From contig NZ_KZ679047.1 in assembly GCF_003024195.1 (NCBI RefSeq), forward strand, positions 124,001 to 188,000: a stretch of 64,000 nucleotides of DNA. Direction: 5' to 3'. This document shows positions 1 to 8,028 of the stretch, in pieces. Under the pieces are notes generated by a model. That model had not been told where the DNA came from, ran no database searches, and saw only the letters and a program-made list of their open reading frames with translations. The translations under genes were made by a program, and so were the position numbers. The stretch comes from Streptomyces dioscori. Its GTDB lineage: Bacteria > Actinomycetota > Actinomycetes > Streptomycetales > Streptomycetaceae. Positions within the stretch are counted from its first letter, which is position 1. Each line of letters starts with the position of its first letter.

Positions 1-5
1 TCGGC

Positions 6-1256
6 TCAGAGGAGTCCGTGGCGTGGCGGCGGGGTGCCGTTCAGTACGTACCGGCCGATGTGCTGGATCTTCCAGCGGGCCGGGTCGTGCAGCGTGTGGG
101 TGCGCGCGTCACGCCAGTGCCGGTGCAGGTTCAGGGAGTTGAGGGCCGACCGGGTGCCGGACACCTCGAAGAGCGCGCCCGACACCTCGACGGCGGTCGC
201 CGCCGCGTGCGCCTTGGCGGCGGCCACCGCGACGGACGCCTCGGCGGCCGAGTCCCCCGTAAGGCCGGCGCGGGCCGTGTCGACCGCGCGGGCCGCCGCG
301 CCGAGCAGCGCCTCGGTGGCCCGCACCTGTACGGCCAGTTCCCCGAAGCGCTGGATGAGCAGCGGGTCCTCGGCCGCGGTCTCGAATCCGCTCTCGAACC
401 ACGGGCGGCTCTTGGTGCGGACGAAGTCCACGGCCTCCGAGAGCGCGCCCGCGGCGATCCCGGCGTCGATGGCCGCATGGAGCAACTGGGCTACGGCGCC
501 ATGCAGTTGCGGCCCCTGGAAGGTGAGGTGGTGCGGGAGGACCCGGTCGGCGGGCACGGACACGGCGTCGAGGCGGACCGTACCGCTGGCGGTGGTGCGC
601 TGCCCCATGCCGTCCCAGTCGTCGACGACCGTCAGGCCCTCGGCGTCCCTGGGGACGTACGCGACGTGCAGGGTGTCGTCCTCGGTGCGGGCCAGGACGG
701 GGATCCAGTCGGCGAACAGGGCACCCGTGGAGTACTGCTTGACGCCGGTGAGGACGTACGAGCCGTCCGGCTGCCGTGCCAGCCGGGTGCGGATGTCCTG
801 GACGTGTTTCGTCCCGGCCTCCGACTGGGCGTTGCCGAAGCGGCGCCCGGCCAGCACCTCGCCGAAGAAGAACGCCTGCTGCTCCGCCGTCCCCTGGCGG
901 CGGATCACGTTGACGTAGACGAAGTGGCTCTGCGGGATCTGGGCGAGGCTGGCGTCGGCGGACGCGAGCAGCCGGAAGATCTCGGCGAGCGTCTCCTGGG
1001 TCACGTCGGCGCCCCCGTGCCCGGCGGGCACGGTGACGGCGAGCAGACCGGAGCCGGAGAGCCGGTCCAGCTCCGCGCGCGGGAGCCTGCGTTCGGCGTC
1101 CCGGTCGGCTGCTCCGGCCCGGAACTCGTCGGCGAGGGCGGTGGCCACGGCGAGGGCCTCGGCGTCGTCGGCGATGACCTTGGCGGCGCCCCGACCGGGA
1201 GCGGTTTCGGTAGCGCCCCGTTCGGCAGCGGTCTCGGTGGCGGTGTCCGCTGACAT
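6..1256 (-). CDS. sfnB: SfnB-type flavin-dependent oxidoreductase (acyl-CoA dehydrogenase fold)
   Basis: The 416-residue protein has the acyl-CoA dehydrogenase fold: an N-terminal helical domain, a middle beta domain near residues 140-240 (NAQSEAGTKHVQD, then GVKQYSTGALFADW), and a C-terminal four-helix FAD domain ending in HRHWRDARTHTLHDP. This is the pattern of the SfnB sulfur-acquisition oxidoreductases. Family members use reduced flavin to help release sulfur from organosulfur compounds rather than oxidising acyl-CoA. It is the last gene of the minus-strand operon, 2 bases after the flavin reductase, which would supply FMNH2. The first 25 residues are low-complexity (TETAAERGATETAPGRG), so the true start could lie slightly inside. 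The SfnB assignment rests on sequence pattern plus the sfnG neighbour. Confidence 0.85.
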   Translation of the reverse strand: MSADTATETAAERGATETAPGRGAAKVIADDAEALAVATALADEFRAGAADRDAERRLPRAELDRLSGSGLLAVTVPAGHGGADVTQETLAEIFRLLASADASLAQIPQSHFVYVNVIRRQGTAEQQAFFFGEVLAGRRFGNAQSEAGTKHVQDIRTRLARQPDGSYVLTGVKQYSTGALFADWIPVLARTEDDTLHVAYVPRDAEGLTVVDDWDGMGQRTTASGTVRLDAVSVPADRVLPHHLTFQGPQLHGAVAQLLHAAIDAGIAAGALSEAVDFVRTKSRPWFESGFETAAEDPLLIQRFGELAVQVRATEALLGAAARAVDTARAGLTGDSAAEASVAVAAAKAHAAATAVEVSGALFEVSGTRSALNSLNLHRHWRDARTHTLHDPARWKIQHIGRYVLNGTPPPRHGLL

Positions 1257-1258
1257 GG

Positions 1259-1813
1259 TCAGCTCGCCGCGGCCAGGACCGGTCGACGGCCCAGCGCCTC
1301 GGAGAACTGGTCGAGCACCTGGGTCAGCGCCTCGGTGGCCGCGGGCGCCACGGTGAGTCCGCCGTCCTCACCGACGACTATGTCCTTGTCGAGGGTGAAC
1401 CAGCCCTGAACTATGTGTTGAGCACCCATGGAGCTGAGCACCGGGCGCAGCGCGTAGTCGATGGCGAGCACATGTGCCGTCGACCCACCCGTGGCCAGGG
1501 GCAGCACGGTCTTGCCGGTGAGCGCGTACTGCGGAAGCAGGTCGAGCAGCGCCTTGAGCACTCCGGAGTAGGCGGCCTTGTAGACGGGCGTGCCGATGAC
1601 GACGCCGTCGGCCCGTGCGACGAGGGCGGTGGCCTCGACGATCGCCGGATGCCGGAAGTCGGCGCCGAGCAGCGCTTCGGCGGGGATCGTGCGGACGTCG
1701 AGCGGGATCACCTCGTGGCCCTGTGCGGTCAGCCGGTTGTCCAGGTGGCGCAGCAGGCGGTTGGTGCGGGAGGAGGCGGAGGGGCTGCCGGAGACGGACA
1801 GGACGGTGGCCAT
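1259..1813 (-). CDS. NADPH-dependent FMN reductase (SsuE/MsuE type)
   Basis: The 184-residue protein is a flavodoxin-like NADPH:FMN reductase. The N-terminal VLSVSGSPSASSRTNRLLRH is the phosphate-binding loop of the family, and GVVIGTPVYKAAYSGVLKALLD is the signature segment of SsuE/MsuE enzymes. In this setting it should hand FMNH2 to the SfnG monooxygenase encoded upstream and to SfnB downstream. A GAGGAC ribosome-binding site lies just before the ATG. About 90 bases separate it from sfnG and 2 bases from sfnB, so the three genes read as one operon. Family assignment is firm; choosing between ssuE and msuE is not possible from the sequence. Confidence 0.9.
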   Translation of the reverse strand: MATVLSVSGSPSASSRTNRLLRHLDNRLTAQGHEVIPLDVRTIPAEALLGADFRHPAIVEATALVARADGVVIGTPVYKAAYSGVLKALLDLLPQYALTGKTVLPLATGGSTAHVLAIDYALRPVLSSMGAQHIVQGWFTLDKDIVVGEDGGLTVAPAATEALTQVLDQFSEALGRRPVLAAAS

Positions 1814-1903
1814 GGGTCCTCTTTTCGGGACGGGGCGGGTTCGGGCAGCTGCATTTCGGGGAGAAGCCGCCCTTCTTCGAGGAGGCGGCGGAGGCGGATC
1901 TGC

Positions 1904-3049
1904 TCAGACGCGGAGGGGTGCGGCAGGCGTGGATCCGGTTCGGGCGTCCGGGAGTCGGGCCTCCAGTTCACGCACGAGGGGCAGGACGCGGCGGCCGAAG
2001 TACTCGACCTCCTCGTGGTAGTGCAGGAAGCCCAGGAGCAGGAGGTCGACGCCGAGGCTCTTGTAGGCGACGATCCGCTCGGCGATCTGCTCCGGGGTGC
2101 CGATGAGCCCCGTACGGAAGCCGTCGTTGTACTGGACCAGGTCCTCGAAGGAGGAGTCCTGCCACATGCCCTTGCCGTCGCCGGTGGACTGTCCGGCCTG
2201 CTTGACCGCGGCGCCGAAGCCCTCGACGGCCTCGCGGTCGGCGTGCGCGACGATCTCGCGGAGGGTCTCGCGGGCCTCGGCCTCGGTGTCGCGGGCGATC
2301 AGGAAGCCGTTGAGGCCGAACTTCGGTGGCGTACGGCCGACTTGGGCCGCCGACGCCCGTACGTCCGCGAGCTGTTCGACGACCCCGTCGAAGTCCTTGC
2401 CGTTGGAGAAGTACCAGTCGGAGACCCGGCCCGCCATGGCGCGCGCGGCGCTGGAGTTGCCGCCCTGGAAGATCTCCGGGTGCGGGCGTTCGGGGGTGTT
2501 GAGGGGCTTGGGTTTGAGGGAGAAGTCGCGCAGCCGGTAGAAGTCTCCGGCGAGTTCGGTGTGGTCCTCGGTCCAGATCTGGCGCAGGGCCTGGATGAAC
2601 TCCTCGGAGCGGCGATACCGCTCGTCGTGCTCCAGCCAGGGTTCGCCGAGGGCGGTGAACTCGCCCTTGAACCAGCCGGACACGACGTTGACCGCGAAAC
2701 GGCCGTTCGACAGGTGGTCGGCGGTGGCGCCGAGTTTGGCGAGGACACCGGGGTGCCACAGTCCGGGGTGGACCGCGGCGATGACCTTCAGACGCTGGGT
2801 GGCGAGCAGCAGGGCGAGGCTGAAGCTGGTCGACTCGTGCTGGAACTCGGCGCCGTAACTGGCCATGTAGCGGACCTGGCTGAGGGCGTAGTCGAAGCCG
2901 TTGTTCTCGGCGAGGACGGCGAGTTCACGGTTGTAGTCGTAGCCCCAGTCGGTGCGCTGTTCGATCGTGCTGGTCACCAGGCCGCCGCTGACATTGGGCA
3001 CCCAGTAGGCGAAGCGGACGGGGTCTGCGGAAAGGTTCTCGGCAGGCAT
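1904..3049 (-). CDS. sfnG: FMNH2-dependent dimethyl sulfone monooxygenase (SfnG type)
   Basis: The 381-residue protein belongs to the bacterial luciferase-like / SsuD family. The N-terminal segment FAYWVPNVSGGLVTSTIEQR is characteristic of SfnG, which converts dimethyl sulfone to methanesulfinate with FMNH2 and oxygen. Other family segments are GRFAVNVVSGWFKGEF, ERPHPEIFQGGNSSAAR and the C-terminal GVDLLLLGFLHYHEEVEYFG. A clear AGGAG ribosome-binding site precedes the ATG by about 7 bases. It is the first structural gene of the operon and lies about 250 bases downstream of a cysteine leader peptide, so it is probably induced by sulfur limitation. Alkanesulfonate monooxygenase SsuD is the alternative, but the N-terminus favours SfnG. 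Confidence 0.9.
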   Translation of the reverse strand: MPAENLSADPVRFAYWVPNVSGGLVTSTIEQRTDWGYDYNRELAVLAENNGFDYALSQVRYMASYGAEFQHESTSFSLALLLATQRLKVIAAVHPGLWHPGVLAKLGATADHLSNGRFAVNVVSGWFKGEFTALGEPWLEHDERYRRSEEFIQALRQIWTEDHTELAGDFYRLRDFSLKPKPLNTPERPHPEIFQGGNSSAARAMAGRVSDWYFSNGKDFDGVVEQLADVRASAAQVGRTPPKFGLNGFLIARDTEAEARETLREIVAHADREAVEGFGAAVKQAGQSTGDGKGMWQDSSFEDLVQYNDGFRTGLIGTPEQIAERIVAYKSLGVDLLLLGFLHYHEEVEYFGRRVLPLVRELEARLPDARTGSTPAAPLRV

Positions 3050-3302
3050 GGGGAACTCCTGTCGCGGGAATTCGGGCAGGCCGAATTCAGGGGGTCGATT
3101 CAGCGGCGTACGCGGAGCCGGCGGCGTTCGGTGAATCGTCGAATTCGGGCGGCGGAATACGTCGCACGGCGGTCGACGGCTCTCGGTCGCGTTCGATGGC
3201 GGTCGGTCGCGGTCGGTCGCGGTCGAGGCCGTGAAAGGAACGTGGTGGTGCGCGGCGGAACCGGGGGATCGGGCCGGAGATCCGGTGGATCAGGCCACGA
3301 GA
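3050..3302. other. 5' leader region between the leader peptide and sfnG
   Basis: This stretch holds no convincing gene. On the + strand it contains a decamer direct repeat, GGTCGGTCGC, about 2.5 copies near 3200-3226. If the leader peptide works as an attenuator, this region should contain the alternative RNA structures that hide or expose the sfnG ribosome-binding site. I did not find a simple intrinsic terminator with a T-run. Confidence 0.4.
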
Positions 3303-3386
3303 TCAGACCACGGAGCAACAGGCGGCACTGGAGACACGCGCGAGGTCGACATGGCGTCGCCGCGTGAGGTCCAGTCGCATCATCAT
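3303..3386 (-). CDS. Cysteine-containing leader peptide upstream of the sfn operon
   Basis: A short frame on the minus strand begins with three consecutive ATG codons (3386, 3383, 3380). From the last Met it encodes 25 residues: MRLDLTRRRHVDLARVSSAA followed by CCSVV and a TGA. The core RRxHVDLxRVSSA..C matches the leader peptides that precede many actinobacterial sulfur-assimilation operons. Adjacent Cys codons are thought to make translation of such leaders sensitive to cysteinyl-tRNA supply, so that ribosome stalling controls the downstream genes. No good Shine-Dalgarno sequence is visible, and the predicted promoter would place the transcript start near the first ATG, so leaderless translation is likely. 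Peptide identity is strong; the attenuation mechanism here is inferred. Confidence 0.8.
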   Translation of the reverse strand: MMMRLDLTRRRHVDLARVSSAACCSVV

Positions 3387-3393
3387 GTGCTCG

Positions 3394-3423
3394 ATCGTGG
3401 CAGCCTGTGGTCCGGACCGTCAA
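3394..3423 (-). promoter_or_regulatory. Putative housekeeping-type promoter of the sfn operon
   Basis: Read on the minus strand, TTGACG (3418-3423) is followed after 18 bases by CACGAT (3394-3399). The implied transcription start falls within a few bases of the leader-peptide ATG at 3386, which fits a leaderless transcript. The -35 element is good and the -10 element is weak. Confidence 0.4.
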
Positions 3424-3522
3424 GGAATACCCGATCGGTCTCGTATCCCGGACCGGCGAATTTCACGAAGGCGTGACAGGGAAACCCTTGAACAGGCCGG
3501 TACGGACCCGCATTCTGACCGG

Positions 3523-4443
3523 GTGCGAATAGAGCAGCTGGAATACATCACGGCGGTCACCCGGCTCGGCTCGCTGCGCCGGGCCGCCGAGGAACTCCAC
3601 CTCTCGCAGCCCGCGTTGAGCGAGACCGTCCGCAATCTCGAACGGGAACTCGGCGTCGACCTCCTGGAGCGCAAACGGTCCGGGGCGAAGATGAGCGCGG
3701 AGGGGCGGGAGCTGCTGCCCCACATCATCAATGTCCTGGAGGCGGTGGACCGGCTGCGGGGCGCGGCGGGCGAACAGCACCGCATCAGCCGCATGGTGCG
3801 CGTCGGCACGGTGAACGCGGCGACGGTCCCGCTCCTGTTCCCGGCCGTGAGCGAGTTCCGGGCCTCGCATCCGGAGACACAGGTGGAGGTGGTCGGCGCC
3901 CAGCAGTCCGACATCCACCGGACCCTCCTGGAGGGCGGCTTCGACCTGGGTCTGGTGAACCACCTGGAGGGCGACGACGTGGCCGCCGACTTCGAGTACA
4001 CGGAACTGCTGTGGGGGCGGCCGGTGGTGTGCGTCCGGCCCGACAGTCCCCTGGCGTCGCTGTCCGTGGTGACCGTGCCGGACCTGCTCGCGCAGCCGCT
4101 CATCGCGATGCGCTCGGGCTATGTGATGAACCGGTTCGTGCACCGGCTCCTGGGCGACCGTGAACCGTCCTTCTCCTACTCCACCGACGGCGCGGAGATG
4201 GGCAAGCTGATGGTCGCGGAGGGGCTGGGTGCCACGGTGCTGCCCGACTTCAGCGTGATCGACGATCCGCTGACCCGGCAGGGAGCGATCACCTGCCGCC
4301 CGCTGGCCGGCGACCCGACCCGGGTGCTCCTGATGCTCCAGCGGCGCCGGGCGGACTCGGTGCCGCGGGCCGCGCACGATCTGCACGAGGTGTTCGTGCG
4401 CCGGGCGGCGGCGCTCGGCGGCACGATGACCCGGCCCACCTGA
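3523..4443 (+). CDS. LysR-family transcriptional regulator
   Basis: The 306-residue protein starts VRIEQLEYITAVTRLGSLRR with a classic N-terminal winged helix-turn-helix: AAEELHLSQPALSETVRNLE at residues 20-40. A substrate-binding domain follows, with SRMVRVGTVNAATVPLLFPA. I chose the GTG at 3523 because the helix-turn-helix begins immediately after it; the open frame upstream is not LysR-like. It is divergent from the sfn operon, so it is the likely activator or repressor of those genes, perhaps responding to sulfate or a sulfur intermediate such as O-acetylserine. The effector is not readable from sequence. Confidence 0.88.
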   Translation: MRIEQLEYITAVTRLGSLRRAAEELHLSQPALSETVRNLERELGVDLLERKRSGAKMSAEGRELLPHIINVLEAVDRLRGAAGEQHRISRMVRVGTVNAATVPLLFPAVSEFRASHPETQVEVVGAQQSDIHRTLLEGGFDLGLVNHLEGDDVAADFEYTELLWGRPVVCVRPDSPLASLSVVTVPDLLAQPLIAMRSGYVMNRFVHRLLGDREPSFSYSTDGAEMGKLMVAEGLGATVLPDFSVIDDPLTRQGAITCRPLAGDPTRVLLMLQRRRADSVPRAAHDLHEVFVRRAAALGGTMTRPT

Positions 4444-4479
4444 CGGTGCCCTGACGGCCGCGGGGACGGCGCCGGGCGC

Positions 4480-4647
4480 TCAGTCCCCGTCGTGCGCCGG
4501 GACCACCACGAGGAACGCGTCCGACTCCAGATCCATCACCACGGCCGCGGGCTCGCCCTCGGCACGGCGACGCGCCGCGTACTCCTCCGCGGGCCACGAT
4601 CCACGCGGGGCTCCTGCGGGAAACTGCTCCAGCACCTTCGCACCCAT
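4480..4647 (-). CDS. Small conserved hypothetical protein (55 aa)
   Basis: The frame from ATG 4647 encodes 55 residues, MGAKVLEQFPAGAPRGSWPA and onward, ending in VVVPAHDGD. A good GGAAGG ribosome-binding site lies about 9 bases upstream. A longer upstream extension exists in frame but looks non-coding. The protein is acidic at its C-terminus, has no signal or membrane segment, and lies convergent to the LysR gene. I do not recognise a function; it resembles small cytosolic proteins common in Streptomyces. Confidence 0.6.
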   Translation of the reverse strand: MGAKVLEQFPAGAPRGSWPAEEYAARRRAEGEPAAVVMDLESDAFLVVVPAHDGD

Positions 4648-4835
4648 GACGGCCGCCTTCCGTAAGAACCGACGCCTCTGTGCAAACCCGTCTGCCCCCG
4701 ATCTCGCCGCACATGTAACCCAAATGGCCCACACGGCGCATCCGCGGAAGGCCGGCACGGGGAAGAGATCACGAGGAGGACACCGAACAGAGCCGATCAG
4801 AGTCGGACAGAGCCGAAGAGAAGGGCCGGAACACC

Positions 4836-6368
4836 ATGAGCGGTGACGACACCGGAGCCGGGCTGCGCTGCCTGGTGACGGGCGCGACGGGGTACATCGG
4901 GGGCCGTCTGGTCCCGGAGCTCCTCGCCGAGGGGCACCGGGTGCGCTGTGTGGCCCGCTCCCCCGGCGCGCTACGGGACCATCCGTGGGCCAGTGACGTC
5001 GAGGTGGTGCGCGGAGACGTCACGGACGCCGAGTCGGTCGCCGCCGCGATGCGCGACATCGATGTCGCGTACTACCTGGTGCACGCGCTGGGCACGGGCA
5101 AGGGCTTCGAGGAGACCGACCGCAGGGCGGCGCGGATCTTCGGCGAGCAGGCCCGCGCGGCGGGCGTGCGCCGGATCGTCTATCTGGGCGGGCTCACCCC
5201 CGCCGGGGTGCCGGAGAGGGAACTCTCGCCGCATCTGCGCTCCCGTGCCGAGGTCGGCCGCGTCCTGCTGGACTCCGGTGTCCCGACGACCGTGCTGCGG
5301 GCGGCCGTCATCATCGGTTCGGGCTCGGCCTCCTTCGAGATGCTGCGCTATCTCACCGAGCGGCTGCCGGTGATGGTCACGCCCAACTGGGTCCACACCC
5401 GGATCCAGCCGATCGCCGTACGGGACGTCCTGCGCACGCTCGTGGGCAGCGCGCGGATGCCGGACGACGTCAGCAGGGCCTTCGACATCGGCGGCCCGGA
5501 GATCCTGACGTACCGCCAGATGATGGTGCGGTACGCGGCCTTGGCCGGACTCCCCCGGCGGCTCATCGTGCCCGTGCCCGTGCTGACGCCGCGGCTCTCC
5601 AGTCACTGGGTCGGCCTGGTCACGCCCGTGCCGCGGTCCATCGCACGCCCGCTGACCGAGTCGCTGCGCCACGAGGTGGTCTGCCACGAGCACGACATCG
5701 CCCGGTACGTGCCGGACCCGCCGGGCCGGCCGATCCCCTTCGACGAGGCGGTCCGCCTGGCCCTGCAGCGCATCCAGGACGCCCGGGTCACCACCCGCTG
5801 GTCGTCCGCCTCGCTGCCCGGCGCCCCCAGCGACCCCCTGCCCACGGACCCCGACTGGGCGGGCGGCAGTCTCTACACGGACCGGCGCGAACGGGTCGTC
5901 GACGCCTCGCCCGAGGCGCTGTGGCGGGTGATCGAGGGCATCGGCGGCGACAACGGCTGGTACTCCTTCCCCCTCGCCTGGGCGGCCCGCGGGCTCCTCG
6001 ACCGGCTGGTCGGGGGCGTGGGCCTGCGCCGGGGTCGCCGTGACGCGGCACGGCTGCGGGTGGGCGACTCGCTCGACTTCTGGCGCGTCGAGGAGATCGA
6101 ACCGGGCCGGCTGCTGCGGCTGCGCGCCGAGATGCGGCTGCCGGGCCTGGCGTGGCTGGAGATGTACGCGGAGACGGACGACGACGGCCGCGTCCGCTAC
6201 CGCCAGCGCGCCCTCTTCCATCCGCACGGGCTGCTCGGCCACGCCTACTGGTGGAGCGTGTCGCCGTTCCACGCCGTCGTGTTCGGCGGCATGGCCCGCA
6301 ACATCGCGCGGACCGCCGAGAAGACGGGTCCTCCGGCGTCGGCTCCGTCGCGCACGCCCGCCGGCTGA
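4836..6368 (+). CDS. NAD(P)-binding SDR protein with C-terminal DUF2867
   Basis: The 510-residue protein has an atypical short-chain dehydrogenase domain. The Rossmann motif GATGYIGG is at residues 16-23, followed by DVAYYLVHALGTGKGFEETD and RRIVYLGGLTP. From about residue 330 comes a DUF2867 / SRPBCC-like domain with the segment RERVVDASPEALWRVIEGIG, usually a hydrophobic-ligand pocket. The catalytic YxxxK of classical SDRs is not evident. Proteins of this architecture often occur with photolyase, MerR/LitR regulators and cyclopropane synthase genes, as here. The substrate is unknown, and a role in quinone or lipid redox chemistry is inference. It lies 170 bases before the photolyase gene. 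Confidence 0.85.
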   Translation: MSGDDTGAGLRCLVTGATGYIGGRLVPELLAEGHRVRCVARSPGALRDHPWASDVEVVRGDVTDAESVAAAMRDIDVAYYLVHALGTGKGFEETDRRAARIFGEQARAAGVRRIVYLGGLTPAGVPERELSPHLRSRAEVGRVLLDSGVPTTVLRAAVIIGSGSASFEMLRYLTERLPVMVTPNWVHTRIQPIAVRDVLRTLVGSARMPDDVSRAFDIGGPEILTYRQMMVRYAALAGLPRRLIVPVPVLTPRLSSHWVGLVTPVPRSIARPLTESLRHEVVCHEHDIARYVPDPPGRPIPFDEAVRLALQRIQDARVTTRWSSASLPGAPSDPLPTDPDWAGGSLYTDRRERVVDASPEALWRVIEGIGGDNGWYSFPLAWAARGLLDRLVGGVGLRRGRRDAARLRVGDSLDFWRVEEIEPGRLLRLRAEMRLPGLAWLEMYAETDDDGRVRYRQRALFHPHGLLGHAYWWSVSPFHAVVFGGMARNIARTAEKTGPPASAPSRTPAG

Positions 6369-6403
6369 CGCGGGTCCGCCGTCCGCGGCCTTCCTCCGAC
6401 CAC

Positions 6404-6432
6404 CGCATCCGTCGGGCGTCCCGGTCCGGAAG
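6404..6432 (+). promoter_or_regulatory. Possible SigK-like promoter upstream of the photolyase
   Basis: CGCATCC (6404-6410) is followed by exactly 16 bases and CGGAAG (6427-6432). Spacing and most bases match the CCAATCC-N16-CGGAWT motif in front of sigK (10326) and the lipid operon (17418). It lies about 107 bases before the photolyase start. This is a weaker match than the other two. Confidence 0.35.
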
Positions 6433-6538
6433 TACTTGACGGCCCCAGGCACCACGGTCCCGGCTCGCCCCTTCCCCTCTCCCCTCACCCCCGCTCCTCT
6501 GCCCCCCTCTTCCCGCCCCGGAGTTCCGGAGTCCCGTC

Positions 6539-7912
6539 ATGAACGTCTCGGTCGTCCTGTTCACCTCCGACCTGCGACTGCACGACCATCCGCCGCTGCG
6601 CGCGGCGCTCGACGGCTCGCGCACGGTGGTGCCCCTCTTCGTGCGGGACCGGGCCGTCGACCGGGCCGGTTTCGCCGCCCCCAACCGGCTGGCGTTCCTC
6701 GCCGACTGTCTGCGGGACCTGGACGCGGGGCTGCGCGAGCGGGGCGGCCGGCTCGTGTACCGCTCGGGCGATCTCGTCGACGAGGTGTGCAAGGTGGTCA
6801 CCGAGACGGACGCCGACGAGGTCCACATGGCGGGCGGGGTCTCCGCCCACGCCCACCGGCGCGAGGAACGGCTGCGCGCCGCGCTGGAGGGCGACGGGCG
6901 CCGGCTGCACGTCCACGACGAGGTGGTCACCGCGCTGGCCCCGGGCGCGGTCACCCCGGCCTCCTCGGACCATTTCGCCGTGTTCACCCCGTACTTCCGG
7001 CACTGGGACCGGCACCACCAGCGTCAGGTGCTCGGCGTGCCCCGCGTCGTGCGCGTACCGGAGGACATCGGTTCGGAGCGACTGCCCACGCGCGGGGAGC
7101 TGTCCGGCCTGTCCGCGGGACTCGCCACGGGCGGCGAACGGGAGGGCCGCAAGCTGCTCACGGCCTGGCTGCGGAGCGGGATCCACGCGTACGTGGACGG
7201 CCACGACGATCTCGCCGGGGACGCCACCTCGCGCCTGTCGCCGCACCTCCACTTCGGCACGGTGTCCGCCGTGGAAGTGGCGCACCGGGCCCGTAAGGCG
7301 GGCGGTCCGGGCGCCGACGCCTTCGTACGGCAGCTCGCGTGGCGGGACTTCCACCACCAGGTGCTCGCCGCGCGGCCCGCCGCCTCCAGGAAGGACCTCC
7401 GTACCCGCAACGACCTGTGGCGCTCACCCGACGCGGCCGCACAGGAGATCGAGGACTGGAAGGAGGGGCGGACCGGCTATCCCGTCGTCGACGCGGCCAT
7501 GCGGCAGCTGCGGCACGAGGGCTGGATGCACAACCGCGGACGCCTGCTGACCGCGAGCTTCCTCGCCAAGACGCTGTACGTCGACTGGCGGGTGGGCGCC
7601 GAACACTTTCTGAGCCTTCTCGTCGACGGCGACATCGCCAACAACCAGCTCAACTGGCAGTGGGTGGCGGGAACGGGCACCGACAGCCGCCCCAACCGGG
7701 TCCTCAACCCCGTCGTCCAGGGCAAGCGGTACGACCCCGAGGGCGCGTACGTACGGCGCTGGGTGCCCGAACTCGAAGGGCTCGGCGGTGCCGCCGTGCA
7801 CGAGCCGTGGAAGCTCAAGGGGCCCGAACGGGCCGCCTACGACTACCCGGAGCCCATCGTCGACCTCTCCGAGGCGCTGGCGCGCTTCAAGCACGCCCGT
7901 GGACGTGACTGA
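6539..7912 (+). CDS. phr: Deoxyribodipyrimidine photolyase (class I CPD type)
   Basis: The 457-residue protein has the N-terminal antenna domain (VVLFTSDLRLHDHPPLRAAL, residues 5-24) and the C-terminal FAD domain. That domain shows FVRQLAWRDFHHQVLAARP, EDWKEGRTGYPVVDAAMRQL, GWMHNRGRLLTASFLAKTL, and the conserved LVDGDIANNQLNWQWVAGTG followed by DSRPNRVLNP. Photolyases use blue light to split cyclobutane pyrimidine dimers with reduced FAD. Length is typical of the class. It stands beside a B12 photoreceptor regulator and sigma factors, so light or photo-oxidative induction is likely. A possible SigK-like promoter is upstream. Confidence 0.95.
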   Translation: MNVSVVLFTSDLRLHDHPPLRAALDGSRTVVPLFVRDRAVDRAGFAAPNRLAFLADCLRDLDAGLRERGGRLVYRSGDLVDEVCKVVTETDADEVHMAGGVSAHAHRREERLRAALEGDGRRLHVHDEVVTALAPGAVTPASSDHFAVFTPYFRHWDRHHQRQVLGVPRVVRVPEDIGSERLPTRGELSGLSAGLATGGEREGRKLLTAWLRSGIHAYVDGHDDLAGDATSRLSPHLHFGTVSAVEVAHRARKAGGPGADAFVRQLAWRDFHHQVLAARPAASRKDLRTRNDLWRSPDAAAQEIEDWKEGRTGYPVVDAAMRQLRHEGWMHNRGRLLTASFLAKTLYVDWRVGAEHFLSLLVDGDIANNQLNWQWVAGTGTDSRPNRVLNPVVQGKRYDPEGAYVRRWVPELEGLGGAAVHEPWKLKGPERAAYDYPEPIVDLSEALARFKHARGRD

Positions 7913-7964
7913 GCGGACGTGACGATCGGGCGTGACGATAGGGCGTGACGGGGACGGCCGTCAG

Positions 7965-8028
7965 CCAACCGACGTGCCGGCCCACCGACGTGCCCGCCCA
8001 CCGGTGTGTCAGCCCACCGGCGTGCCGC
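7965..8028. repeat. Four tandem 16-bp repeats at the 3' end of the LitR gene
   Basis: CCAACCGACGTGCCGG is followed by three head-to-tail variants beginning CCCACCGACG, CCCACCGGTG and CCCACCGGCG, each exactly 16 bases. The array spans the litR stop codon at 8009-8011, so its last copies encode the C-terminal residues of LitR. It lies between convergent photolyase and litR. Confidence 0.75.

Noticed and set aside
1415..3367. A 650-codon open frame on the + strand
   Set aside because: It lies antisense to the FMN reductase and sfnG genes; the composition is that of a GC-rich shadow frame with no domains.
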